Origin: Chloroflexota bacterium
Lineage (GTDB): Bacteria > Chloroflexota > Anaerolineae > Anaerolineales > Villigracilaceae
Direction of reading: 5' to 3'
Length of the DNA: 64,000 nucleotides
NCBI GenBank assembly: GCA_021414245.1
Contig: JAIOOU010000017.1
Location: 471,829-535,828, forward strand
In this document: positions 10,540 through 18,814 of the stretch, one piece after another
Position numbering within the stretch: position 1 is the first letter of the stretch
How the letters are laid out: each line of letters starts with the position of its first letter
Translations under genes and position numbers: made by a program
The notes under the pieces: model-generated
The model's input: the letters and a program-made list of their open reading frames with translations, nothing else
Told to the model about the DNA's origin: nothing
Database searches by the model: none

Positions 10540-11715
10540 ATGCAAAATAAACCCTCAAAGACAACGATCTTTCTTCTCACAGCCGGCTGTTTTCTTTCTT
10601 TCTTTGTATTTGGATTTACCGACAACCTAAAGGGGCCAACCCTGCCGTCCATGCTGGCGGAACTGCACATCAGTTACGGAACGGGAGGGAATATTTTCTT
10701 CGGCGAGTATTTTGGCTTCTTAATAGCCACCCTGATCACCGGTTTAATGGCCGATCGTTTCGGGTTGAAAAGCGCAATCCTGCTTGCCGGCGTATTCCTA
10801 GGGATCGGTGTCAGCGGGTACAGCTTTTTTCAGTCCGCGATCCTCCTGTCCGGGTCCCTTTTTATTCTTGGCATGGGATTGGGTGCGCTTGAGCTGGGCC
10901 CGAATGCCATCATCGTCAGCCTGCACCATGAAAGAAAAGGGCTCTATCTTAATCTTATGGCCATGTTGCACGGACTTGGCTCGTTAATGGCACCGCTCTT
11001 CGCAGGCTGGCTCCTGAGTTTGAGCATTTCCTGGCGCATGATCTATCGCTGGGACATTCTATTGATCGCGCTGTTTGTGTTTATTTTTGCCTTCCTGAGA
11101 TTTCCGAAGGCAGAGAAAAAAACACAGCTGGACTTCCGTCACCTGCCGCAAATCGCATTCAAGGAACAGCTCCCCTGGTTTTATTCCCTAATCACATTTT
11201 ACGTCGCGCTCGAGATCGGCCTGGCCTCCTGGCTGGTCACATACCTGCAGCAAATTCATCATTTTGAGGTGCAAGCCAGCAATCAATCCCTTTCCATGTT
11301 CTTTGCCATGCTCATGCTCGGGCGTTTGCTTGGAGGTTTTTTTGTGCAGAGAATAGGATATTTACGATCAATCCTTTTCATGACCCTGGGCGCCGTGATC
11401 TGCATCGCCGCCGGGCTGTTCGGCCCGGGAGAATTTGCCTGGCTTCTGCCCATTTCAGGTCTTTTCCTGTCCATCATGTTCCCCACCATCACCGCAGCAG
11501 TTTCAGATTCTCACCCGGAAAATGGCAACACCATTCTCGGAACGCTCTTTACTTTCGCAGGCCTGGGGGGTGTTTTCGGTCCGTGGGTGATCGGTTGGGC
11601 AAGTGACTTGTTGGGTCTGCAGTTTGGATTTTCGATCCTGATCCTCTTTTTGATGGCCATGCTCGCATCCATCTTCATTCTTTTCAAAGGACAATTCAAT
11701 GGAAAAAATTCTTAA
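10540..11715 (+). CDS. MFS transporter (sugar permease-like)
   Basis: A 391-residue major facilitator with about twelve hydrophobic segments in two halves. The loop between helices 2 and 3 carries GLMADRFGLKSAIL, the MFS motif A pattern. The N-terminal half resembles fucose/glucose permeases (FTDNLKGPTLPSML). No Shine-Dalgarno is visible, in keeping with a leaderless transcript. The stop overlaps the start of the following oxidoreductase gene by 17 bases, so the two are cotranscribed and may handle the same sugar-like substrate. The substrate is unknown. Confidence 0.8.
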   Translation: MQNKPSKTTIFLLTAGCFLSFFVFGFTDNLKGPTLPSMLAELHISYGTGGNIFFGEYFGFLIATLITGLMADRFGLKSAILLAGVFLGIGVSGYSFFQSAILLSGSLFILGMGLGALELGPNAIIVSLHHERKGLYLNLMAMLHGLGSLMAPLFAGWLLSLSISWRMIYRWDILLIALFVFIFAFLRFPKAEKKTQLDFRHLPQIAFKEQLPWFYSLITFYVALEIGLASWLVTYLQQIHHFEVQASNQSLSMFFAMLMLGRLLGGFFVQRIGYLRSILFMTLGAVICIAAGLFGPGEFAWLLPISGLFLSIMFPTITAAVSDSHPENGNTILGTLFTFAGLGGVFGPWVIGWASDLLGLQFGFSILILFLMAMLASIFILFKGQFNGKNS

Positions 11716-12679
11716 TTGGGGCTTACTGTCGACGGCACGGATCAATCGCGCCCTGATCAACCCCTTGAACGCATCAGAGCGGACCCGGTTACTGGCCGTC
11801 GCTTCGAGGAGCCAGGTTTCGGCTGATGAATATGCCCGGGAATGGAAGATTCCGCGGGCCTACGGATCTTACGAGGCCCTGCTCGAAGACCCCGAGATCG
11901 ATGTCATTTACAACTCCCTGCCGAATCACCTGCATGCAGAATGGACGGCCAGGGCCCTGCAGGCGGGAAAACATGTTTTATGCGAAAAGCCAATGGGTCT
12001 CAGCCTGGGCGAGATGGACGAGATGGCAAAGACCGCCCGTGAAACAGGAAAGGTTCTGGCCGAGGCCTTTATGTATCGCCATCACGACCAGACCTTGAAG
12101 GCCAAAGAACTGGTGGACAGCGGCGTCCTTGGAAGGATCCAGCTGATCAAGGGCGCCTTCACTTTTACCCTCGAGCGTGAGGGGAATTACCGCTGGATGA
12201 GCGACATGGGTGGAGGCAGTATTTGGGATGTAGGCTGTTATCCCATTTCGTTCGGGCGCACGCTCGTCGGTGCCGAACCGCTTGAAGTGTTTGGCTGGCA
12301 GGTTACGGGTCGGGGAGGAAGCGATGATTCATTCATCGGGCAAATGAAATTCAAGGAGGGAATCCATATGCAATTCGATTGCGGATTCAAATCGCCTGCC
12401 CGTTCGATGATGGAGATCGTCGGCAGCGAAGGGATTCTAAACATACCGAACCCTTTCAAACCGGGAAGCCATAATGAGATTTATCTGACCCGAAACGGTG
12501 AAACTGAGACGATCAAGGTCCCCGGCCGGGAATTGTATCTCGGTGAGGTGGAGGACATGTGTGACACAGTCCTGCTGGGCAGCCCCCAGCGCATCCCCCT
12601 GGAGGACAGCCGAAAAAATGTAGCCGTGATCCTGGCCCTGCTCGAATCAGCCAGAACCGGAAAAATCGTCATTGTCTAG
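11699..12679 (+). CDS. Gfo/Idh/MocA family NAD(P)-dependent oxidoreductase
   Basis: A 326-residue dehydrogenase of the family acting on sugars, inositols and their derivatives. The N-terminal Rossmann fold starts with WGLLSTARIN. The EKP motif appears in LCEKPMGLS, with the catalytic Lys, and the C-terminal substrate domain includes GGGSIWDVGCYPISFGR. The start at 11699 overlaps the MFS gene by 17 bases, with AAAGGA upstream. The substrate cannot be read from sequence; the genetic coupling suggests a molecule imported by the adjacent carrier. Confidence 0.86.
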   Translation: MEKILNWGLLSTARINRALINPLNASERTRLLAVASRSQVSADEYAREWKIPRAYGSYEALLEDPEIDVIYNSLPNHLHAEWTARALQAGKHVLCEKPMGLSLGEMDEMAKTARETGKVLAEAFMYRHHDQTLKAKELVDSGVLGRIQLIKGAFTFTLEREGNYRWMSDMGGGSIWDVGCYPISFGRTLVGAEPLEVFGWQVTGRGGSDDSFIGQMKFKEGIHMQFDCGFKSPARSMMEIVGSEGILNIPNPFKPGSHNEIYLTRNGETETIKVPGRELYLGEVEDMCDTVLLGSPQRIPLEDSRKNVAVILALLESARTGKIVIV

Positions 12680-12699
12680 CACCAGTCTGGGATTATAAT
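12672..12699 (+). promoter_or_regulatory. Promoter of the sugar ABC ATPase gene
   Basis: TTGTCT (12672-12677), a 16-base spacer and TATAAT (12694-12699) overlap the stop region of the oxidoreductase gene. They place a start about 25 bases before the ATG at 12733. Confidence 0.55.
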
Positions 12700-12732
12700 T
12701 ACCCCACTATATTCTATTGACTGGAGGATATC

Positions 12733-13833
12733 ATGGCAAGTGTAACATTCCAAAATGTGCAAAAGAAGTTTGGTGATCTAACCATCATCAAAGGCCTCGA
12801 CATCACTGTTGAGGACAAAGAGTTTCTCGTTTTGGTCGGCCCGTCCGGCTGTGGAAAAACCACGGCCCTGCGCCTGCTGGCCGGATTGGAAGAGATTACC
12901 GCTGGCGAAATCAAAATCGGTGACCGTGTGGTGAACGATGTTGCACCGAAAGACCGCGATATTGCCATGGTATTCCAATCCTACGCGTTATATCCACATC
13001 TTTCCGTGTACGACAACATGGCCTTTGGCCTAAAATTGCGCAAAACGCCCAAGGATGAAATCAAACGACGCGTGAACGAAGCCGCGGATATTTTGGGGAT
13101 CCAGGATCTGCTTCAGCGTAAACCACGACAGCTTTCGGGCGGTCAACGCCAGCGTGTGGCAGTGGGCCGCGCCATCGTGCGGGAACCGAAGGTCTTCCTG
13201 TTTGATGAACCCCTCTCAAACCTAGACGCCAAACTTCGCGTGCAAATGCGCGCCGAGATCAGCAAGCTTCATCAACGGCTGCAGACCACATTCATTTATG
13301 TGACTCATGACCAAACCGAGGCGATGACCATGGCAAGCCGCATTGCGGTCATCAACAAGGGAAACCTTCAGCAGCTGGATACTCCCCAAAACCTCTACGA
13401 CCGCCCCAACAACCTCTTCGTGGCCGGTTTTATTGGCTCCCCTTCGATGAATTTCTTTCCGGCAAAAATCGAAAAGAACGGCAATAAATTCTTCGTGGAC
13501 ACCGAGGATTTCAAAGTTCAAATCCCGGATAACCTCTCTGGACCCTACAAAGGCATGGACGGAAAGAAAGTCGTGTTTGGCATCCGCCCCGAGAATATCC
13601 ACGATCCTGAATTCGCGCCGAATAACATTCACGGTGAAAAAATCTCCGCCAAGGTCGACGTTACCGAACTCATGGGCAACGAAACCCTGCTTTATCTCGT
13701 CAGCGGAAAAAACACATTTGTTGGCCGGGTTGATCCCCGCTCCCACTTGCGGGTCGGCAATCAAACCCAGTTTATCTTCGATATGGATAAATTCCACATC
13801 TTCGATGCCGAAACCGAACAGGCAGTTCGATAA
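12733..13833 (+). CDS. Sugar ABC transporter ATP-binding protein (UgpC/MsmX/MalK type)
   Basis: Energises sugar uptake at the inner face of the membrane. The 366-residue protein has Walker A GPSGCGKTT (36-44), Q-loop MVFQSYALYPHLSV, signature LSGGQRQRVAVGRAI, Walker B VFLFDEPLSNLDA and switch His in THDQTEAM. The C-terminal third is the regulatory TOBE/OB region of the MalK group. CTGGAGG precedes the ATG. It is separated from the cognate binding protein and permeases by the ROK gene and a strong terminator, which fits a shared ATPase serving several transporters, as MsmX does in Bacillus; that sharing is inference. Confidence 0.93.
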   Translation: MASVTFQNVQKKFGDLTIIKGLDITVEDKEFLVLVGPSGCGKTTALRLLAGLEEITAGEIKIGDRVVNDVAPKDRDIAMVFQSYALYPHLSVYDNMAFGLKLRKTPKDEIKRRVNEAADILGIQDLLQRKPRQLSGGQRQRVAVGRAIVREPKVFLFDEPLSNLDAKLRVQMRAEISKLHQRLQTTFIYVTHDQTEAMTMASRIAVINKGNLQQLDTPQNLYDRPNNLFVAGFIGSPSMNFFPAKIEKNGNKFFVDTEDFKVQIPDNLSGPYKGMDGKKVVFGIRPENIHDPEFAPNNIHGEKISAKVDVTELMGNETLLYLVSGKNTFVGRVDPRSHLRVGNQTQFIFDMDKFHIFDAETEQAVR

Positions 13834-13850
13834 CAAAGCCATAACCTAAA

Positions 13851-13894
13851 ATTAACTAAAAGACCGGGCTGAAATGCCCGGTCTTTTAGTTAAT
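13851..13894. terminator. Strong terminator after the ABC ATPase gene
   Basis: A perfect 19-bp inverted repeat (arms 13851-13869 and 13876-13894, core AAAAGACCGGGC / GCCCGGTCTTTT, loop TGAAAT), with T runs in the right arm. Confidence 0.88.
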
Positions 13895-13933
13895 TAAGCA
13901 TAGAAATTTTAAGGTCGAGGTTTGTTAAAACAC

Positions 13934-13961
13934 TTGATTTAATAGAATTCTATGCTATTAT
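13934..13961 (+). promoter_or_regulatory. ROK gene promoter with internal palindromic operator candidate
   Basis: TTGATT (13934-13939), a 16-base spacer and TATTAT (13956-13961) lie upstream of the ROK gene. Between the two boxes is the perfect 12-base palindrome ATAGAATTCTAT (13942-13953), placed where a bound repressor would block polymerase. Autoregulation is inferred. Confidence 0.5.
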
Positions 13962-14009
13962 TAACCAAGATAGGCATAAGAAGTATTGTTTGATTCAGGT
14001 GTATAAACC

Positions 14010-15284
14010 ATGTTTTATTGGATACCAGCCAATCAAAATATTAAGAATTTTAACAAACATTCTGCAGTGGACCTGATCCGCTTTGCTTCCAATGGCATTT
14101 CGAGAACAGACCTGTCTGATCAGATGGGATTGACCCGCGCCGCTGTAAGCATGATTGTTACTGATTTACTCGAAAACGGGGTTATTCTCGAGGCAGAAAG
14201 CCGTGCGACCCCAAATGGCCGCCCCCCTGTTGTACTTGAAATCAACCCCAAACGAGGATTGGTCGCTGCGGTTGACATGGGTGCCACTCACATTAATATA
14301 GCCGTTGCTGATTTCTCAGCAAAAATAATCGAAGAAATCTCCCTTTCCTTTGACATTAATCAAGGTCCCCAAATCTGCCTGGCCGAAGCGGACCGTATCC
14401 TGAAGGAACTTCTGGCCCACTCCGGCATCAACATTTCCCAGATCATGGCGGTTGGAGTTGGCGTTCCAGGGCCGGTCATTACCGATGCCGGGATCGTTGT
14501 TTCTCCACCAATTATGCCGGGTTGGGACGGGTATCCGATTCGCGACTCCCTTCAGAAACAATGGGGCATTCCTGTTTCCCTTAACAACGACGCAGAACTG
14601 GGTGCCCTGGGTGAATGGGCTTATGGCGCAGGCCGTGGAGAAAAAAATCTGGCCTTTATAAAAGTCGGTTCCGGCATTGGCGCAGGATTGATTATTAATC
14701 AACAGATCTATGGTGGCACCACTGGTTCTGCTGGTGAGATCGGCCATTTGACCATCGATGAAAACGGTCCATTATGTACTTGTGGAAACCGGGGCTGCAT
14801 GGAGGCCTTTGCAGGCGGGCATGCCATTGCACAGCAAGCCAGGGAATTGGTGAAATCAGGCAAACGAACCCTGTTATCCAATATTCCCGTGGAGAACCTG
14901 ACCGCCCAGGAGGTTGCCAAGGCAGCGCGGCGTGGAGATCTGCCGTCACAGGAGATCATTATGCGTGCAGGCACATTTATTGGTATCGCGATTGCGGGTC
15001 TCGTCAATTTATTCAACCCGGGAGCCGTGATCATTGGCGGCGGCGTTGCGCAGGCCGGCGACCTCCTGACGACCTCCATTCGTCAGGCAGTCCGGGAACG
15101 TTCCCTGCGGGCTTCGGAACAGGGTGTTCATATTACGACCGCAATGCTTGGAAAACGCTCCTCTCTAATGGGTGCTACCGTGCAGGCAATCAATATTGCC
15201 ATTCACGATGCAATTGAAAGAAAAAATCCTGTATCCAAGGAAGCACTTTCGGCTGAAATTAAACAGGTGGCCGCAACCGAATAA
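14010..15284 (+). CDS. ROK family transcriptional regulator (NagC/XylR type)
   Basis: A 424-residue sugar-responsive DNA-binding protein. Residues 10-75 form a winged helix-turn-helix (GISRTDLSDQMGLTRAAVSM). The rest is the ROK kinase-like fold with AAVDMGATHINIAVAD (phosphate-loop-like), the GEIGH histidine, and the zinc motif CTCGNRGCME at 256-265. The fused helix-turn-helix marks it as a regulator rather than a glucokinase. It sits between the ABC ATPase gene and the binding protein, permease and amylase genes, so it probably controls alpha-glucan uptake. The ATG at 14010 has only a weak AGGTG upstream. Confidence 0.9.
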   Translation: MFYWIPANQNIKNFNKHSAVDLIRFASNGISRTDLSDQMGLTRAAVSMIVTDLLENGVILEAESRATPNGRPPVVLEINPKRGLVAAVDMGATHINIAVADFSAKIIEEISLSFDINQGPQICLAEADRILKELLAHSGINISQIMAVGVGVPGPVITDAGIVVSPPIMPGWDGYPIRDSLQKQWGIPVSLNNDAELGALGEWAYGAGRGEKNLAFIKVGSGIGAGLIINQQIYGGTTGSAGEIGHLTIDENGPLCTCGNRGCMEAFAGGHAIAQQARELVKSGKRTLLSNIPVENLTAQEVAKAARRGDLPSQEIIMRAGTFIGIAIAGLVNLFNPGAVIIGGGVAQAGDLLTTSIRQAVRERSLRASEQGVHITTAMLGKRSSLMGATVQAINIAIHDAIERKNPVSKEALSAEIKQVAATE

Positions 15285-15306
15285 AGGAGGTGATAACCCG
15301 TTCAAA

Positions 15307-15335
15307 GTGACCCGTCGTACTGCCCATGATAAAAT
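15307..15335 (+). promoter_or_regulatory. Promoter of the sugar-binding protein gene
   Basis: GTGACC (15307-15312), a 17-base spacer and TAAAAT (15330-15335) lie about 55 bases before the ATG. No palindrome like the one at 13942 is apparent here. Confidence 0.45.
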
Positions 15336-15390
15336 TGTCCCAGTGTAATCAACACACCATCTAAAACTATCCTAAGTAAGGAGAAGAGTA

Positions 15391-16623
15391 ATGAAAAAGT
15401 TAAGCATTTTATTCAGCCTGTTGGTGATCGCCAGCATCGCTTTGACCGCCTGTGGTGGATCAGCCCCGGCTGCAACTGAAGCCCCCGCTGGTTCCGAAGC
15501 CCCGGCTGCCACCCAGGCCCCCGCCGCTGAGCCCATCGAAGTCACCTTCTGGCATGCCTACGGCACCGGCTCTGCTGAAGAGACCGCCCTGGCTGGCATT
15601 CTTGCCCAAGCCGCGATCGATCTTCCTCAATATAAGATCAACGTCCTTCAGGTTCCTTTCAATGACATCTTCACCAAATACGAAACCGACGTGGCCGCAG
15701 GCGGCGGACCAGACATGTTCATCGCCCCCAACGACAACCTCGGTTCCGAGGTACGCGGTGGATTGATCATGGACATCACCGATCTGGCTGCCGGCAAACT
15801 CGCTGACTACAGCGACCTCGCCAAGGGCGGCATGATGTACGAAGGCAAGCTCTATGGTGTTCCTGAATCCTTGAAAGCCGTTGCTTTCTGGTACAACACC
15901 GATATGCTCGCCACTCCTCCCGCCACCACCGATGAACTCAAGGCTTTGATGGAAGGCGGCACACCGGTCTCCATCACCTACGGCTGCTACCATGAATGGG
16001 GCTTTTTCGGCTCCTTCGGCGGCCAAATCTTCGATGCAGACTTCAATTTCGTCACCGACGAAGCCAACCAGGCCAAGGTCACCGAAGCGGTCTCCTATCT
16101 CAATGACCTCTATCAGATCTCCAAGGCGAACGGCTGGCCCAAGAATGATGCTGATGGTCTCGCCCCCTTCACTGAAGGCACTGTTGCCGCCATTACCAAT
16201 GGCAACTGGGCCATGGGCGATTACCGCAAGGCTTTGGGTGACAAACTCGCTGTAGCTCCATTGCCCGCCGGCCCCGGTGGTCCTTCCAACCCGCTCCTGG
16301 GTGTGGATGGCTACTACTTCAACCCGAACAGCGCCAACCCGGAAGCTGCCCTCGAAGTTGCAATGTACCTGACCAACGCTGCCGCTCAAACTGCCATGAT
16401 GAATGATGCCGGACACGTTCCTGCCAACAATACCGTGGAAGTAACCGATCCATTGATCAAGAGCCTGCTCGACGCTTTTGCCACCTCCTACTTCCGCCCC
16501 CAGTCAGAATCCATGGGCAACTATTGGGGTAATTTCTGCGGAACCGACCAGGTCTTTGAAGCAGGCACTCCCGCTGCTGACTGGGTCAAGGCTGGTTTCG
16601 AAGGCGCCACCAAACCCAAATAA
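15391..16623 (+). CDS. Extracellular sugar-binding lipoprotein (maltodextrin type)
   Basis: A 410-residue family 1 solute-binding protein, the receptor of an ABC sugar importer. It has a signal peptide with lipobox LTAC (Cys 21), an Ala/Pro/Glu linker to about residue 45, then the mature fold beginning EVTFWHAYGTGSAEE. Segments typical of maltose and oligosaccharide binders are AAGGGPDMFIAPNDN, PESLKAVAFWYNTDM and ITNGNWAMGDYR. AAGGAGAAGAG precedes the ATG. The downstream permeases and two GH13 enzymes suggest maltodextrin or another alpha-glucan as ligand. Confidence 0.92.
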   Translation: MKKLSILFSLLVIASIALTACGGSAPAATEAPAGSEAPAATQAPAAEPIEVTFWHAYGTGSAEETALAGILAQAAIDLPQYKINVLQVPFNDIFTKYETDVAAGGGPDMFIAPNDNLGSEVRGGLIMDITDLAAGKLADYSDLAKGGMMYEGKLYGVPESLKAVAFWYNTDMLATPPATTDELKALMEGGTPVSITYGCYHEWGFFGSFGGQIFDADFNFVTDEANQAKVTEAVSYLNDLYQISKANGWPKNDADGLAPFTEGTVAAITNGNWAMGDYRKALGDKLAVAPLPAGPGGPSNPLLGVDGYYFNPNSANPEAALEVAMYLTNAAAQTAMMNDAGHVPANNTVEVTDPLIKSLLDAFATSYFRPQSESMGNYWGNFCGTDQVFEAGTPAADWVKAGFEGATKPK

Positions 16624-16651
16624 GCTTAGATCTTGAAATTTGTAATACAAT

Positions 16652-16680
16652 GGAGCGGACGGTGTAACACCGTCCGCTCC
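16652..16680 (+). repeat. Intercistronic stem-loop between binding protein and permease genes
   Basis: Perfect 13-bp arms (GGAGCGGACGGTG / CACCGTCCGCTCC) with a TAA loop, not followed by a T run. The position is where malE-malF type operons carry RNA hairpins that keep the binding-protein mRNA more abundant than the permease mRNA; that role is inferred. Confidence 0.65.
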
Positions 16681-16712
16681 AAATATGATTATTCCTATCA
16701 GGAGAGAAGACC

Positions 16713-17726
16713 ATGGCGCTGGCGAATAATAAACAAATTCAAAAGGCAAAAAAACAACGCAATCTGCTGCCTTATTATTATCTTGTGCCGGCCTTCCTGA
16801 TCATGGGGGTGATCACATTCTATCCATTAATTTACCAGCTCGTAATTTCATTCACAAATTTTGAAACCAAAGACCTGCTGCTTGGCCTAAGTTCACCCGA
16901 CCTGAAATTCATCGGTTTTAAAAATTATATTGACATCCTGACCGGCTCGCTGCCTGTCGAGAATTTCAATTTCTTCCGCGTGCTTGAGTTCAATTTTTGG
17001 TGGGCTTTGAGCAATGTAATGCTGCATGTGCCCGCCGGCGTTTTGATCGCAACCGTCCTGAATACCGAAGGGCTATGGCTCAAAAAGATCTACCGGGCCT
17101 TATATATTCTTCCGGTTGTGGTCCCCCCCATTGTGGTGGCGACAGTCTGGCGCAATATATTCGATGAGCAATATGGGGCCATGAATCAATTTCTAACTGT
17201 TCTCACGGGCCTGCTGGGACAAACGGATCCGGTTCGACTGCGCTGGCTGACCGAATTCACGCCACCCATTCCCGGGTTTCTACCCGGCGCCCCATTGACC
17301 CTTGCCTATTATTCCATGATGATCGCGAATTTTTGGCTGGGCTGGCCATTCATGTCCGTGGTCGCCACAGGCGCATTACAAAGCATTCCCCGGGACCTTT
17401 ACGAGGCCGCTTCGATTGACGGCGCGACCGGTAATCAACAATTCTGGAACATTACGGTCCCTCTTCTGAGGCCTGCAATGATCCCGGCAGCGGTCTACGG
17501 ATTTACCCTGTCTTTTAACTTGTTCAACTTCGTATTTTTTATGACCGGTGGGGGGCCGGCCCGATCCACGGAACTTCTGGTAACGTTTGCCTACAACCTC
17601 GTCCGGAACCTGCGCTGGTTTGGTGTTGCAGCCGCTTTTGCGGTGATCATCTTCTTCATTGCACTGGTCGTCCTGCTGGTCACCAATCGTATTACACGTG
17701 CCACACAAAACTACTCGGAGAGCTAA
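16713..17726 (+). CDS. Sugar ABC transporter permease (MalF-like)
   Basis: A 337-residue inner-membrane permease with about six hydrophobic segments. The cytoplasmic EAA loop that docks to the ATPase is EAASIDGATGNQQFW, and the region around VVPPIVVATVWRNIF is typical of MalF/LacF. CAGGAGAG lies upstream of the ATG at 16713. The stop is followed after one base by the start of the partner permease. Confidence 0.92.
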   Translation: MALANNKQIQKAKKQRNLLPYYYLVPAFLIMGVITFYPLIYQLVISFTNFETKDLLLGLSSPDLKFIGFKNYIDILTGSLPVENFNFFRVLEFNFWWALSNVMLHVPAGVLIATVLNTEGLWLKKIYRALYILPVVVPPIVVATVWRNIFDEQYGAMNQFLTVLTGLLGQTDPVRLRWLTEFTPPIPGFLPGAPLTLAYYSMMIANFWLGWPFMSVVATGALQSIPRDLYEAASIDGATGNQQFWNITVPLLRPAMIPAAVYGFTLSFNLFNFVFFMTGGGPARSTELLVTFAYNLVRNLRWFGVAAAFAVIIFFIALVVLLVTNRITRATQNYSES

Positions 17727-17727
17727 G

Positions 17728-18741
17728 ATGACAACCAACTCCCCAGCCGTCAGCAAGAACCTGCTTATCCGCTTTTTGAATATCAACACCTCCGGTCAAA
17801 CCAGCGGCAGGAATCTGCCGCTCTGGAGGCAGATATTGCTGCAAGTCATGTGTCTGCTAATCCTTGGCAGTGTGATGTTCCCGATCATGTACATCCTGAC
17901 CCTTTCGTTCAGTTCCAAGACCACACGGCCCTCCTCATTGGAACTCCTGCCAAAAGAAATATCCCTGGGCGCTTATCAACAGGTGCTGGATCATCCAACC
18001 GGAAACCCGGTCACCTTCAACGAACTCCTCAAGAACAGTGTCATGCTTTCCTTCGGAGTCGGCGCAGTGGCTTTACTGGTGGCAGTGACGGCAGCGTACT
18101 CCTTCTCGCGCTTCAATTTTAGAATGCGCGAAGTCCTGATGGTTTTGGTGTTCATCCCGTTGCTGATGCCGGCCGTCGGTCTGGTGACTCCACTTTACCT
18201 TTTATTAAACAACTTCAAATTGGTCGATTGCGGCAAGGACGTCATGGCCCTTATGCCGTTATTTGCCTGTGACGGGGGCGCAAAAGGGAAATTGATCTTC
18301 AATCTGCGCGACTCACTCCTAGGCGTGGGTATTGCCATGACCGCCAGCGCACTGCCTTTCGCGGTCTGGAATCTGAAAGGATACCTGGATACAATCCCCC
18401 GCGAACTTGAAGAGGCCGCGGCCATTGACGGCGCGGATTCAAATCAGACCTTCTGGAAGATCATCATGCCGCTCGCAGCTCCCCAGCTTGCCGTGACCTT
18501 TTTTCTGGGCTTCATCGGTCACTGGCAGGAATTTGTGACCTCCTGGCTTTTCCTTTCCCAACCAAAGGATTACACTCTTGCAATGACCCTTTACAACATG
18601 ACCGGCCAGTACGCCAGCAGTATCCCGTGGAATCGATTCGCCGCCATGGCTGTGATCGTGGCCCTGCCTGTGGCTTTTGTATATGTCGCGTTGCAAAAAC
18701 AAATCGTGGGCGGACTCACGGCGGGCGGCATCAAAGGTTGA
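17728..18741 (+). CDS. Sugar ABC transporter permease (MalG-like)
   Basis: A 337-residue partner permease with the EAA loop EEAAAIDGADSNQTFW and the C-terminal helix ending ALQKQIVGGLTAGGIKG, typical of the MalG group. A loop of about 20 residues (VDCGKDVMALMPLFACDGG) is inserted before the membrane segment preceding the EAA loop. The start at 17728 directly follows the upstream stop with GGAGAG nearby; an earlier in-frame ATG at 17659 lies inside the previous gene and is unlikely. Confidence 0.92.
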   Translation: MTTNSPAVSKNLLIRFLNINTSGQTSGRNLPLWRQILLQVMCLLILGSVMFPIMYILTLSFSSKTTRPSSLELLPKEISLGAYQQVLDHPTGNPVTFNELLKNSVMLSFGVGAVALLVAVTAAYSFSRFNFRMREVLMVLVFIPLLMPAVGLVTPLYLLLNNFKLVDCGKDVMALMPLFACDGGAKGKLIFNLRDSLLGVGIAMTASALPFAVWNLKGYLDTIPRELEEAAAIDGADSNQTFWKIIMPLAAPQLAVTFFLGFIGHWQEFVTSWLFLSQPKDYTLAMTLYNMTGQYASSIPWNRFAAMAVIVALPVAFVYVALQKQIVGGLTAGGIKG

Positions 18742-18760
18742 CCTTTCTGCAATTCAACTA

Positions 18761-18801
18761 AATTTCCTCTTCCCATCTTATCGGGGAAGGGGAAATTTTT
18801 T
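18761..18801 (+). terminator. Terminator after the permease pair
   Basis: A 14-bp near-perfect stem (AATTTCC-T-CTTCCC with GGGAAG-G-GGAAATT, one G-T pair) is followed by a T run. The amylase gene begins 14 bases later, so either it has its own promoter or the terminator is leaky. Confidence 0.75.
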
Positions 18802-18814
18802 ACCCCGGAAAATC

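Noticed and set aside
15460..16416. 318-codon open frame opposite the sugar-binding protein gene
   Set aside because: The plus-strand protein has a lipobox and family motifs; the opposite frame is low-complexity and without a start signal.
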